This document shows, one piece after another, positions 33,057 through 42,889 of a stretch of DNA of 64,000 bases (position 1 is the stretch's first letter; every line of letters begins with the position of its first letter). The stretch is taken from contig AGIQ01000001.1 of the NCBI GenBank assembly GCA_000230935.2, forward strand, positions 372,001-436,000, read 5' to 3'. The notes under the pieces were generated by a model. It saw nothing but the letters and a program-made list of their open reading frames with translations, was not told where the DNA came from and did no database searches. The stretch is from Mycolicibacterium rhodesiae JS60 (lineage in GTDB: Bacteria > Actinomycetota > Actinomycetes > Mycobacteriales > Mycobacteriaceae). The position numbers were made by a program, and so were the translations under genes.

Positions 33057-34877
33057 GTGGAGTCGACTCGAGGCGGCACGGGACGGGCCCGACGGCCCTA
33101 CGTCTGGCTGAGTGCGGGAGCAATCACCGTCGGTATCGGTGCGGCGCTGGGCAGCGGCTGCGGGGCCGCCCATGCGGATAGCTCTCCCGCCGCGGGGTTG
33201 GGTCACAGCGGGGTCGCCCATTCGACCAGTGAGTCTGGTCCGCGTCGTGCCGTCGCACCGAGGGGAGCGACCACCTCCGGCGTGGCCGGGTTGCGCGCCG
33301 CTGGCGCGCCAACAGTGCGTTCGGCGTCGACCACGGCGAGAACTCCTGGCACTTCGGCGGCCGTTGCGGTGTCGTCCCGGTTGGCCGCTCGGCAGGCCGA
33401 AGCGCGCATACAGGCTGCGCTGCAACAGCTTTCGGGCGGCGATGTCAACAGTGTCGTTCAGACTCTGACGGGGCGCCCGTTGGTGGGTAACGGCGCCGAT
33501 GGAACGACGAATGCCCAAGGAGTGGGTACCGCGGGGGCGCCGGGCGGGTGGCTGTACGGCGATGGCGGCGACGGCGGAAACAGTACTGCCGTCGGAGCGG
33601 CTGGCGGCGCTGGCGGTGCGGCCGGCTTGCTCGGCAACGGCGGAGCGGGAGGGACCGGCGGCTGGGGCGCGGCCGGTGGTGTCGGCGGCGCCGGAGGGTT
33701 GCTGTGGGGCAATGGCGGGGCAGGCGGTGCCGGGGGCCCGACCGGAGCCGGCGGTGCGGGCGGCAACGCACTATTGTTCGGCGCAGGCGGGGCGGGTGGT
33801 ATCGGCGGCGAGGTCGCCCAGGGCGGTAGCGGCGGACGCGGTGGCCTTTTGGTCGGCACCGGCGGGGTGGGCGGCGCAGGTGGGGTGCTCGGCGCTGGCG
33901 GTGCCGGGGGCCGTGGCGGCATCCTCGGACAGGACGGCGCCGCTGGCGCAGGCGGTGGTTCGCCGACCGTTGCCCTGAGCTTCACGTGGAAAGACGAATT
34001 CACGACCATCATGGGCTCGGTGGCCGGCGGTCCGATGTTGCCGATCGAGATCGACACTGGCTCAAGTGGTCTGATCCTGCCGATCACCGATGTCAATGTC
34101 GCAAACCTCGGTCCTTCCGTCGGATCGGGGATGACCCAGTACGGCGATTGGGGGAGGTTCTATTACGAGAAGTACAACGTCCCGGTCGACTTCGGCAATG
34201 GAATAACGACTCAGTCGACCACCGTCGGCGTCTACACCAAGGTGGAAGAGCTGCAGGACGGAAAGTGGACCGATATCCCGCAATGGAAGTGGTCGGAGCC
34301 GAAGTACGCGGCCGCCCTCAACGCCACCATGGGTGTTTGTTACGGACTGTCCGGTGAATCGGGGCTGGTGAGCCCGGTGACGACCTTGCCGGGGGTTCTT
34401 GGCCAGGGTCTGCTGATCAACCAGCCGGCAGGCCAGCTGGTGTTCGGACCGAATCCGCTGACCGGCGTCGGGGCGGTGGACAACTGGTATGCGGCGACAG
34501 TGGGGGTTCAGGTCGGTTACAACGGTGTTGAGACCGATATCCAGATCGTCGTCGACAACGTCACGATCGACAGCGGCGGTACCGGCGGGAATGTCATGCG
34601 TGTCAACCTGCCCTCCACCTTGTCGGGCTACACCGATGGCGACTACTTGCCTGTGGGGACGACCATCTCGGTCTACACCAGCGACACCAAGACGCTGCTG
34701 TACACGATGACCATCAGCAAGGGGGAGTACGAGAACGGCTACGGGCCGACGGTGTCCTCGGAATCGACCGGGATGAATACCGGGATTTTCCCGTTCCTAC
34801 AGGGGCCGATCTACTTCTCGTACAACGCCGACAACTCCGGCGGAACTGCGACTTTCGACTTCTCGCCGGGCACCTGA
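33057..34877 (+). CDS. Secreted PGRS-aspartic protease, PecA-like without PE domain
   Basis: About 606 aa. N-terminal signal peptide ([20 protein letters not shown] then CGAAHA-D, cleavage near residue 41), a spacer, a Gly/Ala-rich PGRS block of GGAGG-type repeats (about 145-300), and a pepsin-like domain with the two catalytic motifs [12 protein letters not shown] (D333) and [11 protein letters not shown] (D505). This protease domain occurs in PE_PGRS proteins such as PecA of M. marinum, which are exported by ESX-5; here the PE domain is replaced by a Sec signal. GTG 33057 is favoured (GAGG about ten bases upstream); GTG 33030 is in frame. It begins 209 bp after attR. Confidence 0.85.
   Translation: MESTRGGTGRARRPYVWLSAGAITVGIGAALGSGCGAAHADSSPAAGLGHSGVAHSTSESGPRRAVAPRGATTSGVAGLRAAGAPTVRSASTTARTPGTSAAVAVSSRLAARQAEARIQAALQQLSGGDVNSVVQTLTGRPLVGNGADGTTNAQGVGTAGAPGGWLYGDGGDGGNSTAVGAAGGAGGAAGLLGNGGAGGTGGWGAAGGVGGAGGLLWGNGGAGGAGGPTGAGGAGGNALLFGAGGAGGIGGEVAQGGSGGRGGLLVGTGGVGGAGGVLGAGGAGGRGGILGQDGAAGAGGGSPTVALSFTWKDEFTTIMGSVAGGPMLPIEIDTGSSGLILPITDVNVANLGPSVGSGMTQYGDWGRFYYEKYNVPVDFGNGITTQSTTVGVYTKVEELQDGKWTDIPQWKWSEPKYAAALNATMGVCYGLSGESGLVSPVTTLPGVLGQGLLINQPAGQLVFGPNPLTGVGAVDNWYAATVGVQVGYNGVETDIQIVVDNVTIDSGGTGGNVMRVNLPSTLSGYTDGDYLPVGTTISVYTSDTKTLLYTMTISKGEYENGYGPTVSSESTGMNTGIFPFLQGPIYFSYNADNSGGTATFDFSPGT
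33510..33960 (+). repeat. PGRS-type GC-rich coding repeats
   Basis: Imperfect tandem units of GGCGGNGCNGGNGG type encode Gly-Gly-Ala/Gly-Asn-Gly runs (for example [19 protein letters not shown]). The repeats vary in length and sequence and are wholly inside the protease gene. Confidence 0.85.
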
Positions 34878-34921
34878 GCTTCGCCCGCCGAGCAGATTCT
34901 TGGCGCAAGAAACGCCGCCGG

Positions 34922-34950
34922 TTGACCTACTGCGGCTCTTGCCGTATGCC
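34922..34950 (+). promoter_or_regulatory. Possible promoter of the SDR-SDR-phosphotransferase operon
   Basis: TTGACC (34922-34927), 17-base spacer, TATGCC (34945-34950), 53 bases before the first start codon. A second TTGACA follows at 34956. Consensus match only. Confidence 0.35.
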
Positions 34951-35003
34951 TTACAGTTGACACGACTTGGGCGGACCCGCGCGAGCGTTCACCGGAGGCC
35001 AAG

Positions 35004-35774
35004 ATGTCGGAATATGCAGCGCAACGGGCGGTGGTCATCGGCGGCGCCTCGGGGATCGGCTGGTCGGTGGCCAAGGGCCTGGCCGCCGGCGGTCGGCAGG
35101 TCACCGTCGCCGACCGCAATGCCGACGGCGCGCACGAGCGGGCCGCCGAACTCGGCGCACCACATGACGCAGCCGAGGTGGACGTCACCGACGAAGCCAG
35201 CGTAGCTGCGCTTTTCGAGCGGATCGGAGCCGTCGACATCGTGGTGAACACCGCCGGATTCGGCGGGTTCGGTCGGATCACCGAACAACCCGTCGAGGAC
35301 TTCCGGGCGATCGTCGACTGCTGCCTCACCGGCAGTTTCATCGTGATGAAGTACGCCGGGCGGCAGCTGCGCGAAGGTGGTTCGCTGGTCTCGATCACCT
35401 CGCTGAACGCACGGCTGGCCGCACCCGGCATGAGTGCCTACTGCTCGGCGAAAGCCGGGCTGGCCATGCTGACCCAGGTCGCCGCACTCGAACTCGGCCC
35501 GCGCGGGATCCGGGTCAACGCCGTTTCGCCCGGCTTCGTCCACACCCCGCTGACCGAACTGGTCACGATGGCCGAGGGTGTCCTCGAGGACTACATCGAG
35601 AACACCCCGCTCGGCCGCGTCGGCGTCCCCGAAGACGTCGCCGAGGCGGTGTTGTTCCTCTGCTCGGACCAAGCCTCCTGGCTCACCGGCGAGGTCCTCG
35701 ACCTCAACGGCGGCGCTCACCTCAAGCGCTATCCCGACGTGCTCGCGCACGTCGACCGGATGGCCTCGGCGTGA
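35004..35774 (+). CDS. Short-chain dehydrogenase/reductase
   Basis: 256 aa classical SDR: cofactor motif GGASGIGWS (residues 13-21), acidic residue after strand 2 (VADRNADG) pointing to NAD(H), NTAG motif, Ser in SITSLNA and catalytic YCSAK. The C-terminal strand LTGEVLDLNGGAHL is standard. ATG 35004 follows CCGGAGG. The stop overlaps the next SDR start (GTGA). Likely oxidises or reduces a hydroxyl on a pathway intermediate; the substrate is unknown. Confidence 0.88.
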   Translation: MSEYAAQRAVVIGGASGIGWSVAKGLAAGGRQVTVADRNADGAHERAAELGAPHDAAEVDVTDEASVAALFERIGAVDIVVNTAGFGGFGRITEQPVEDFRAIVDCCLTGSFIVMKYAGRQLREGGSLVSITSLNARLAAPGMSAYCSAKAGLAMLTQVAALELGPRGIRVNAVSPGFVHTPLTELVTMAEGVLEDYIENTPLGRVGVPEDVAEAVLFLCSDQASWLTGEVLDLNGGAHLKRYPDVLAHVDRMASA

Positions 35775-36595
35775 CGCGGTTCGCCGGCAAGCAGGCGATC
35801 GTCACCGGCGCCGGTTCGGGAATCGGCGCGGCGCTGTGTCGGGCCCTGGCCGGCGCAGGCGCGAACGTCGTCTGTAGCGATATCGACGGCGTGGCCGCCG
35901 AACGCACCGCCGCGTCACTGACCAAGCCGGCGACCGCCCTGCAACTCGACGTCACCGACGCGGCCGCCGTCCAGCTCGCCGTCGACGGCCTCGTCGAGCG
36001 CACCGGCCGAATCGACTTGCTCTTCAACAACGCCGGAATCACCTGGGGCGGCGACACCGAACTGCTCAGCCTCGATCAGTGGAACAGCATCATCGACGTC
36101 AACATCCGCGGTGTGGTGCACGGCGTGCATGCGGCCTACCCGCACATGGTTCGCCAGAAGGGCGGCCACATCGTCAACACCGCCTCGATGGCCGGCCTGG
36201 CGGCGGCGGGCCGGATCACGAGCTATGTCATGACCAAGCACGCCGTCGTCGGCCTGTCGCTGGCGCTGCGCACGGAGGCGGCCGGCCACGGCGTCGGGGT
36301 GCTGGCCATCTGCCCGACCGCCGTGGATACGCCGATCCTGGACAAGGGCTGGCTCGGCGACTTCAACGGCCGCGAGTTCTATCAGATGGGCCAGCGCAGT
36401 GAGACGTTCTATAGCCCGGACCGACTGGCCGCCGATACGCTCCGGGCCATCGAACGCAACAAGGCCCTCCTGGTCGCACCTCGTCAGGCCCGCATGGCGT
36501 GGCTTTTCGCGCGCCTGGCACCCGGCTTGCTCAACCGGATGGCCGTGCGTTTCCTCGACCAGCAACGCACCGACAGAAGGCAACCGACATCATGA
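35771..36595 (+). CDS. Short-chain dehydrogenase/reductase
   Basis: 274 aa. Cofactor motif TGAGSGIGAALC, NNAG (LLFNNAGITWGG), Ser in NTASMAGLA and catalytic YVMTK. The extended C-terminus (LLVAPRQARMAWLFARLAPGLLNRMAVRFLD) is hydrophobic and amphipathic, so membrane association or interaction with a lipid substrate is possible. GTG start at 35771 and ATGA overlap with the next gene at 36592 place it in the middle of a three-gene coupled operon. Confidence 0.87.
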   Translation: MTRFAGKQAIVTGAGSGIGAALCRALAGAGANVVCSDIDGVAAERTAASLTKPATALQLDVTDAAAVQLAVDGLVERTGRIDLLFNNAGITWGGDTELLSLDQWNSIIDVNIRGVVHGVHAAYPHMVRQKGGHIVNTASMAGLAAAGRITSYVMTKHAVVGLSLALRTEAAGHGVGVLAICPTAVDTPILDKGWLGDFNGREFYQMGQRSETFYSPDRLAADTLRAIERNKALLVAPRQARMAWLFARLAPGLLNRMAVRFLDQQRTDRRQPTS

Positions 36596-37662
36596 GCGCC
36601 CCGACCGCGATTCCCCGCTACCCCTCGGACGTCACCGGCAGCTGGCTGGCCGGCATCCTCAGCCGTCCCGGTGCACCCGTCGAGGTCGAGACCGTCGAGG
36701 TGACGCCGGTGGGGACGGGCCAGACCGGTGCCACCTTCCGGGTCACGGCGACCTACGCCGCAGGTGCCGACCTGCCCGCCAGCTTCATCCTCAAACTGCC
36801 GGCAGGCGATGACGCCGTCCGGGACCGGGTGACGCTGGGCTACCGCAGCGAGTGTGCGTTCTATCAATCCGTCGCCGACCTGGTGACGATCCCGATCCCG
36901 CAGTGCTACCACGTCTCCATCGCCGACGAAGGCGCCAGTTACGCACTGCTTCTGGCCGATCAGGCCCCCGCCGTCCAGGGCGACCAGATCGCCGGCTGCG
37001 ATCTGTCCGAAGCCCGGCTGGCGGTGCGTGCCCTGGCCGGTCTGCACGGCCCGACCTGGTGTGACGAGCGCTGGCAGACGTTCCCCGGCCTGGCCATGTC
37101 GGTCGTCGGCGAGGACGCCATCCGCGGCCTGGGCGACATCGCCAAGATGGCCGCCGGAATCACCGTCGAGAAGCTCGGATCGCGGCTGAACGGCGAAGAC
37201 GCCGAAACACTGGTCGCAGCAATGGATCTGGTGACACCATGGCTGCTGAACGCGCCGGAGCGGTTCGCCCTGCTGCACGGTGACTACCGCCTGGACAATC
37301 TCTTGTTCGACGGCGAGCGCGTCAGTGTGGTCGACTGGCAGACCCTCGGCGTCGGGCTGGCCGGTCGCGACCTCGCCTACTTCACCGGAACCAGTCTGGA
37401 ACCGGCGCTGCGGGCTGAGGCGGAGAAGGACCTGGTCGCCGAATACCGCCGGGCCCTTCTCGCCACCGGGGTCGGCGGCTACGACGCGGAAACCTGTTGG
37501 CACGACTACCTGTTGGGGATGATCCAGGTCCCGCTGATCTCCGCACTCGGCTGCGCGTTCGCGGTGGAAACCGAGCGCGGTGACGACATGATGGCCGCGA
37601 TGCTGCGTCGGGGCTGTGCGGCCATCCGCGATCTGGGCACACTCGAGCTGATCACCTGCTAG
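36592..37662 (+). CDS. Aminoglycoside-phosphotransferase-fold kinase-like protein
   Basis: 356 aa. Contains the kinase signature LLHGDYRLDNLLFDG (catalytic Asp and Asn) and the metal-binding VVDWQTLG, with N-terminal lobe GQTGATFRVTA and SFILKLPAG (Lys). Such genes are common in mycobacterial lipid and steroid loci, sometimes described as ecdysteroid-kinase-like, and their substrates are mostly unknown. ATG 36592 overlaps the preceding stop. Its TAG and the stop of the convergent SDR share the four bases CTAG at 37659-37662. Confidence 0.85.
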   Translation: MSAPTAIPRYPSDVTGSWLAGILSRPGAPVEVETVEVTPVGTGQTGATFRVTATYAAGADLPASFILKLPAGDDAVRDRVTLGYRSECAFYQSVADLVTIPIPQCYHVSIADEGASYALLLADQAPAVQGDQIAGCDLSEARLAVRALAGLHGPTWCDERWQTFPGLAMSVVGEDAIRGLGDIAKMAAGITVEKLGSRLNGEDAETLVAAMDLVTPWLLNAPERFALLHGDYRLDNLLFDGERVSVVDWQTLGVGLAGRDLAYFTGTSLEPALRAEAEKDLVAEYRRALLATGVGGYDAETCWHDYLLGMIQVPLISALGCAFAVETERGDDMMAAMLRRGCAAIRDLGTLELITC

Positions 37663-38480
37663 TACTTCGTCGAACCCTGATCCACTGAAATCGCCTCAGC
37701 GGTGATCAATTTCGCGTCATCGCTGGCCAGGAAACACACGGTGTCGGCGATGTCCTCCGGTTCGGCGATGTAAACCGGCAGGAATGGCAGCATCATGTTC
37801 TGCAGCGCCGGGTTGGTTTCCATTGCCTTGCCCAGTGCGGCCACCATGTCGCCGGTGCCCATATCGGTGTTGACCGGTCCGGGGTGCACGCTGTTCACCC
37901 GGATGTTGTGCTTGCCGAGCTCGGCGGCGAACGCCCTGGCCATGCCGGTGACGGCATGCTTGCTGGCGGTGTAGTGCACCATGAACGGCTGCAGCTTGAT
38001 CCCGGCCGCGGAGCTGATCAGGATGACCGACCCACCGCGACCGCCCTCGACGATCGTGGGTGCACCGGCCATCACGGTGTTCCAGGTCCCGGTCACGTTG
38101 ACGTCCATGACATCCCGGAAGTCCTCAGGAGTGATCTGGTCCCATGCCGCCGGCGAGGTGATACCCGCGTTGGCAACGATGATGTCGAGCCGGCCCAGCT
38201 TCGCCACGCCGTCGGCGACAGCGTCCTTGAGTCCGTCGTAGTCGCGGGTGTCGACGATCGCCGACACGATCCGCTGGCCCGTCGCCTCGACGAGGCGCAC
38301 AGTCTCGGCCAGGTCCTCCGGAGTGGCCGGGTTGTACGGAACGCATTCCGGCAGCTTGCCCGCGATGTCGATGGCGATGATGTCGGCACCCTCGCCGGCC
38401 ATCTTCACTGCGTGCGCGCGGCCCTGCCCGCGGGCGGCTCCGGTGATGAACGCGACCTTGCCGCTGAGTCTTCCTGTCAT
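37659..38480 (-). CDS. Mycofactocin-coupled SDR oxidoreductase
   Basis: 273 aa. The start GKVAFITGAARGQGRAHAVK with GADIIAIDIAG and the insertion after strand 2 match the mycofactocin-linked SDR family (carveol dehydrogenase-like), in which NAD(H) is held tightly and reoxidised through mycofactocin; this is family knowledge. NAG motif VANAGITSP, Ser in LISSAAG, catalytic YTASK. ATG 38478-38480 overlaps the acyl-CoA dehydrogenase stop, so the two form an operon. Confidence 0.88.
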   Translation of the reverse strand: MTGRLSGKVAFITGAARGQGRAHAVKMAGEGADIIAIDIAGKLPECVPYNPATPEDLAETVRLVEATGQRIVSAIVDTRDYDGLKDAVADGVAKLGRLDIIVANAGITSPAAWDQITPEDFRDVMDVNVTGTWNTVMAGAPTIVEGGRGGSVILISSAAGIKLQPFMVHYTASKHAVTGMARAFAAELGKHNIRVNSVHPGPVNTDMGTGDMVAALGKAMETNPALQNMMLPFLPVYIAEPEDIADTVCFLASDDAKLITAEAISVDQGSTKY

Positions 38481-39640
38481 GCTTTGCGCTGCGCTTCCTT
38501 GACTAGTCCGCCGCCGATGATGAGGCGCTGAATTTCGCTGGTGCCTTCGTAGAGTCGTAACAGCCGGACCTCGCGATAGATCCGCTCGACGGGTACGCCC
38601 CGCATATAGCCCGCCCCGCCATGCACCTGGACCGCGAGATCGGCGACTTTGCCTGCCATTTCGGTACAGAACAGTTTGGCCACCGACGGTGCGATCCTGC
38701 GGTCCTCATTGTCGACCCACTTGCGTGCCGCGTCGCGAACGAGAGCGCGCCCGGCCATCACCCCGGTCTGCTGGTCGGCCAGCATCGCCTGCACCAGTTG
38801 GAAATTGCCGATCGGCGTGCCGCCCTGCGTCGCGGTTGCGGCGTAGGCGACCGACTCGTCCAGCGCACGTTGGGCGGAGCCGACGGCGAGCGCGGCAATA
38901 TGGATGCGGCCACGGGCCAACGAGGTCATCGCCGCCCGGTACCCGATGTCCTCGCTGCCGCCGATCAGGGTGTCGTCGCCGACCCGGACGTCGGTGAAGT
39001 TCACATCCGAGGTCCAGGCACCCTCCTGGCCCATCTTGGCGTCCTTGACACCGATCTCGACGCCGGCAGTGTCCGCGGGTACCAGGAACACCGCGATCCC
39101 GGCGCCGTTGGCGTCGGCGGGCCGAGTGCGGGCGAACACGATGAACAGATTCGCCACCGGTGCGTTGGTGATGTACTGCTTGCGGCCGTTGATCACCCAA
39201 CTGTCGCCATCGCGAGCGGCTTTCGTCTTCAAGCCGGACGGATTGGAGCCCGCACCCGGCTCGGTCAGCGCGAACGAGGCGACCACCTCGCCGGAGGCGA
39301 TCGGTTCGAGCCAGCGTGCCTTCTGCTCATCGGTGCCGAACCCGACCAGCACCTGGCCGGCGATGCCGTTGTTGGTGCCGAACATCGATCGCAGCGCCAG
39401 GCTCGTGTAGCCCAACTCCATCGCCAGTTCGACGTCCTGGGCGATGTTCAGGCCCAGCCCACCCCACTCCTGCGGGATCGCGTAACCAAACAGGCCCATC
39501 TTCTTGGCCTGGTCACGCAGATCGTCGGGCACCTTGTCCTCGGCCAGGATCTCCGCTTCCCGTGGCACCACCGCCGACCGCACAAAATGGCGGGTCTGGG
39601 CCAGGATCTCGCGGAAATCGTCATCGCTGACGTCGGTCAT
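38477..39640 (-). CDS. Acyl-CoA dehydrogenase
   Basis: 387 aa. Hallmarks: PQEWGGLGLN, FALTEPGAGSNPSGL with flavin contacts, the QYITNAPVA block, and the C-terminal YMRGVPVERIYREVRLLRLYEGTSEIQRLIIGG that carries the catalytic Glu (YEGTSEI). ATG 39638-39640 is preceded by AAGGAG; an in-frame ATG at 39709 would cross the divergent operator. Introduces the first double bond in beta-oxidation of a CoA ester. Confidence 0.92.
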   Translation of the reverse strand: MTDVSDDDFREILAQTRHFVRSAVVPREAEILAEDKVPDDLRDQAKKMGLFGYAIPQEWGGLGLNIAQDVELAMELGYTSLALRSMFGTNNGIAGQVLVGFGTDEQKARWLEPIASGEVVASFALTEPGAGSNPSGLKTKAARDGDSWVINGRKQYITNAPVANLFIVFARTRPADANGAGIAVFLVPADTAGVEIGVKDAKMGQEGAWTSDVNFTDVRVGDDTLIGGSEDIGYRAAMTSLARGRIHIAALAVGSAQRALDESVAYAATATQGGTPIGNFQLVQAMLADQQTGVMAGRALVRDAARKWVDNEDRRIAPSVAKLFCTEMAGKVADLAVQVHGGAGYMRGVPVERIYREVRLLRLYEGTSEIQRLIIGGGLVKEAQRKA

Positions 39641-39682
39641 CAGGCTCCTTGAGTCTTGAGTCGGGGGGCGCTGGCTCCGGCG

Positions 39683-39701
39683 ATCATATATGAAATATGA
39701 T
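39683..39701. promoter_or_regulatory. Inverted repeat in the divergent acyl-CoA dehydrogenase / SDR promoter
   Basis: ATCATAT (39683-39689) and ATATGAT (39695-39701), perfect 7-bp arms around ATGAA. Strongly AT-rich in a GC-rich region, midway between starts at 39640 and 39744. A plausible operator for the GntR regulator encoded at 42890. Confidence 0.55.
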
Positions 39702-39743
39702 GTTGCCAATTCGGGGGTCCGTCGAACGAAAGAGGGAGATCAG

Positions 39744-40484
39744 ATGTCGTTGCTGGCCGGTCAGACCGCGGTCATCACCGGTGGAGCGCAGGGCCTCGGC
39801 TTTGCGATCGCCGAGCAGTTCATCGCCGAGGGCGCCCGCGTGGTCCTCGGTGACCTCAATCTCGACGCCACCCAGGAAGCGGTCGACAAGCTCGGCGGCG
39901 CCGACGTCGCACGCGCCGTGAAGTGCAATGTCACCACCTACGCCGATGTCGACGCACTGGTCGACGCGGCCATCGAGCAGTTCGGCAGCTTCGACATCAT
40001 GGTGAACAACGCCGGGATCACCCGCGACGCCACCCTGCGCAAAATGACCGAGGACGAATTCGACCAGGTCATCTCGGTGCACCTCAAGGGCACCTGGAAC
40101 GGCTTGAAGAAGGCGTCGACGGTGATGCGCGAGCAGAAGAGCGGCGCGATCGTGAACATGTCCTCGATCTCCGGCAAGGTCGGCATGATCGGGCAGACCA
40201 ACTACTCGGCAGCCAAGGCCGGCATCGTCGGCATGACCAAAGCCGCTTCCAAAGAACTCGCTCACCTGGGTGTGCGGGTCAACGCCATCCAACCCGGCTT
40301 GATTCGTTCGGCAATGACCGAGGCCATGCCGCAACACATTTGGGACTCGAAGGTGGCCGAGGTCCCGATGGGCCGGGCGGGCGAACCGTCCGAGGTCGCC
40401 AAGGTGGCGCTGTTCCTGGCCTCCGACCTGTCGTCCTACATGACCGGCACGGTCCTCGAGGTCACCGGCGGGCGGCACCTGTGA
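39744..40484 (+). CDS. SDR, FabG / 3-hydroxyacyl-CoA dehydrogenase-like
   Basis: 246 aa. [15 protein letters not shown] cofactor motif, [12 protein letters not shown] ([15 protein letters not shown], typical of FabG-type ketoreductases), SSISG and catalytic YSAAK. Start ATG 39744 follows GGGAGATC. Ends GTGA-overlapped with the thiolase, so it probably supplies the beta-keto thioester cleaved by that enzyme. Confidence 0.88.
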   Translation: MSLLAGQTAVITGGAQGLGFAIAEQFIAEGARVVLGDLNLDATQEAVDKLGGADVARAVKCNVTTYADVDALVDAAIEQFGSFDIMVNNAGITRDATLRKMTEDEFDQVISVHLKGTWNGLKKASTVMREQKSGAIVNMSSISGKVGMIGQTNYSAAKAGIVGMTKAASKELAHLGVRVNAIQPGLIRSAMTEAMPQHIWDSKVAEVPMGRAGEPSEVAKVALFLASDLSSYMTGTVLEVTGGRHL

Positions 40485-41698
40485 CCCGCACGGCCGTCAT
40501 CTGCGAGCCGGTCCGCACGCCGATCGGGCGCTACGGCGGGATGTTCGCGTCGCTGACGGCCGTCGACCTCGGGGTCGCCGCGCTGAAAGGTCTGCTGGCG
40601 CGCACCGGGGTCGCGCCCGACGCCGTCGAAGACGTCATCCTCGGACACTGCTATCCCAACAGCGAGGCGCCCGCGATCGGCCGCGTCGTGGCGCTGGACG
40701 CCGGCCTGCCGGTGACCGTGCCGGGCATGCAGGTCGACCGGCGTTGCGGTTCGGGCCTGCAGGCCGTCATCCAGGCGTGCCTGCAAGTCGCTTCAGGCGA
40801 CAACGATCTCGTCGTCGCCGGTGGCGCGGAGAGCATGAGTAACGTCGCGTTCTACTCGACGGACATGCGCTGGGGTGGCAGCCGAGGCGGGGTTCAGGTC
40901 CACGACGGTCTGGCCCGCGGGCGGACGACCGCCGGCGGCAAGCATTACCCGGTGCCGGGCGGCATGCTGGAGACCGCCGAGAACCTGCGCCGTCAGTACG
41001 GCATCTCCCGCCAGGAGCAGGACGAGCTCGCGGTGGCCTCCCATCAGCGGGCGGTCGCCGCGCAGAAGGACGGCATCCTGGCCGAGGAGATCATCCCCGT
41101 CACGGTGACGACTCGTCGTGGTGAGGACGTGATCGACACCGACGAGCATCCCAGGGCCGACACGACGATCGAGTCGCTGAGCAAGCTCAAACCCGTTCTG
41201 ATCAAAGCCGATCCGGATGCAACGGTGACCGCGGGTAATTCCAGCGGGCAGAACGACGCCGCCTCGATGTGCATCGTGACCACTCCGGAGCGGGCGGCCG
41301 AATTGGGCCTGACCCCGCTGGTGCGGCTGGTGTCGTGGGGCTCGGCAGGGGTCGGGCCCGAGGTGATGGGCATCGGTCCGGTGCCCGCCACCGAGGTCGC
41401 GCTGGCCAAAGCGGGACTGAGCTTGGCCGATATCGACCTCATCGAGCTCAACGAGGCCTTCGCTGCGCAGGCTCTGGCCTGCATGCGGGCATGGGACTTC
41501 ACCGACGCCGACCTTGCGCGCACCAACGTGCACGGTTCGGGGATCTCGCTCGGCCACCCGGTCGGAGCCACCGGCGGGCGGATGCTGGCCACGCTGGCCC
41601 GCGAACTGCACCGGCGCGGAGGCCGCTATGGCCTGGAGACGATGTGCATCGGCGGCGGCCAAGGCCTGGCCGCGGTGTTCGAAAGGGTGGGAGCATGA
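40481..41698 (+). CDS. Thiolase (acetyl-CoA acyltransferase)
   Basis: 405 aa. Nucleophilic C89 in [19 protein letters not shown] with the active-site His/Asn region, [11 protein letters not shown] and the second Cys in [10 protein letters not shown]. Cleaves a 3-ketoacyl-CoA with CoA. The GTG start overlaps the SDR stop and its own stop overlaps the next start (ATGA): one operon with SDR, acyl-CoA dehydrogenase and GntR. Confidence 0.93.
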   Translation: MTRTAVICEPVRTPIGRYGGMFASLTAVDLGVAALKGLLARTGVAPDAVEDVILGHCYPNSEAPAIGRVVALDAGLPVTVPGMQVDRRCGSGLQAVIQACLQVASGDNDLVVAGGAESMSNVAFYSTDMRWGGSRGGVQVHDGLARGRTTAGGKHYPVPGGMLETAENLRRQYGISRQEQDELAVASHQRAVAAQKDGILAEEIIPVTVTTRRGEDVIDTDEHPRADTTIESLSKLKPVLIKADPDATVTAGNSSGQNDAASMCIVTTPERAAELGLTPLVRLVSWGSAGVGPEVMGIGPVPATEVALAKAGLSLADIDLIELNEAFAAQALACMRAWDFTDADLARTNVHGSGISLGHPVGATGGRMLATLARELHRRGGRYGLETMCIGGGQGLAAVFERVGA

Positions 41699-42888
41699 CG
41701 CGCATTGCCCAGACACTGGGCCTGACCGAGATCCAGACCGAAATCGTCTCCACCGTGCGGCAATTCGTCGATAAGGAGGTCATCCCCAACGCGCAGGAAC
41801 TCGAGCATTCCGACACCTATCCGCAGGCCATCGTCGACCAGATGCGGGAGATGGGGCTGTTCGGCCTGATGATTCCCGAGGAATACGGCGGACTGGGGGA
41901 GTCACTGCTCACCTACGCCCTGTGCGTCGAGGAACTGGCCCGCGGCTGGATGTCCGTTTCCGGGGTGATCAACACCCACTTCATCGTGGCCTACATGATT
42001 CGCCAGCACGGCACCGACGAGCAGAAGCAGCGCTTCTTGCCCCGGATGGCCACCGGCGAGATCAGGGGCGCGTTCTCGATGTCAGAGCCCGAGCTGGGTT
42101 CCGACGTCGCCGCGATCCGCACCAGGGCCAAGAACAACGGCGACGGCACCTACACCATCGATGGCCAGAAGATGTGGCTGACCAACGGCGGTAGCTCGAC
42201 TCTGGTGGCCGCGCTGGTGCGCACCGATGAAGGAGCGGACAGGCCGCACCGCAACCTGACCGCCTTCCTGATCGAAAAGCCTTCCGGCTTCGGCGAAGTC
42301 GCACCGGGACTGACAATCCCCGGCAAGCTCGACAAGCTCGGCTACAAGGGCATCGACACCACCGAGCTGATCTTCGACGGTTACGTCGCCAGCGCCGACG
42401 ACGTGCTGGGCGCCAAGCCGGGGCAGGGCTTCTTCCAGATGATGGACGGCGTCGAAGTCGGCCGGGTCAACGTGTCGGCCCGGGCGTGCGGGGTCGGTCT
42501 CCGCGCTTTCGAGCTGGCGATCCGCTATGCCCAGCAGCGCAGCACCTTCGGTAAGCCGATCGCCGAGCATCAGGCCATCGCCTTCCAGCTGGCCGAGATG
42601 GCCACCAAAGTCGAAGCCGCACACCTGATGATGGTCAACGCCGCTCGGCTGAAGGACTCCGGCGAGCGCAACGACGTCGCGGCGGGAATGGCGAAGTACC
42701 TAGCCAGCGAGCTTTGCGCCGAGGTCACCCAGCAGAGTTTCCGCATCCACGGCGGATACGGATACTCCAAGGAGTACGAGATCGAGCGGCTGATGCGGGA
42801 CGCACCGTTCCTGCTCATCGGTGAGGGCACCAGCGAGATCCAGAAGAACATCATCAGCAAGCGGCTACTCGCCGACTACCGGATCTGA
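41695..42888 (+). CDS. Acyl-CoA dehydrogenase
   Basis: 397 aa. MIPEEYGGLGESL, FSMSEPELGSDVAAIRT, QKMWLTNGG and the C-terminal IHGGYGYSKEYEIERLMRDAPFLLIGEGTSEIQKNII with Glu in GEGTSEI. Full-length single-subunit type. Coupled to the thiolase upstream and followed by a FadR-type GntR regulator two bases after its stop. Confidence 0.92.
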   Translation: MTRIAQTLGLTEIQTEIVSTVRQFVDKEVIPNAQELEHSDTYPQAIVDQMREMGLFGLMIPEEYGGLGESLLTYALCVEELARGWMSVSGVINTHFIVAYMIRQHGTDEQKQRFLPRMATGEIRGAFSMSEPELGSDVAAIRTRAKNNGDGTYTIDGQKMWLTNGGSSTLVAALVRTDEGADRPHRNLTAFLIEKPSGFGEVAPGLTIPGKLDKLGYKGIDTTELIFDGYVASADDVLGAKPGQGFFQMMDGVEVGRVNVSARACGVGLRAFELAIRYAQQRSTFGKPIAEHQAIAFQLAEMATKVEAAHLMMVNAARLKDSGERNDVAAGMAKYLASELCAEVTQQSFRIHGGYGYSKEYEIERLMRDAPFLLIGEGTSEIQKNIISKRLLADYRI

Positions 42889-42889
42889 C

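Noticed and set aside
33510..33960. CRISPR array or satellite repeat
   Set aside because: Units are irregular, GC-rich and in frame with a protein; there are no spacers of constant length.
33458..34096. Pro-rich minus-strand frame under the PGRS block
   Set aside because: The reverse complement of Gly-rich codons gives Pro-rich sequence; no start signal or homology.
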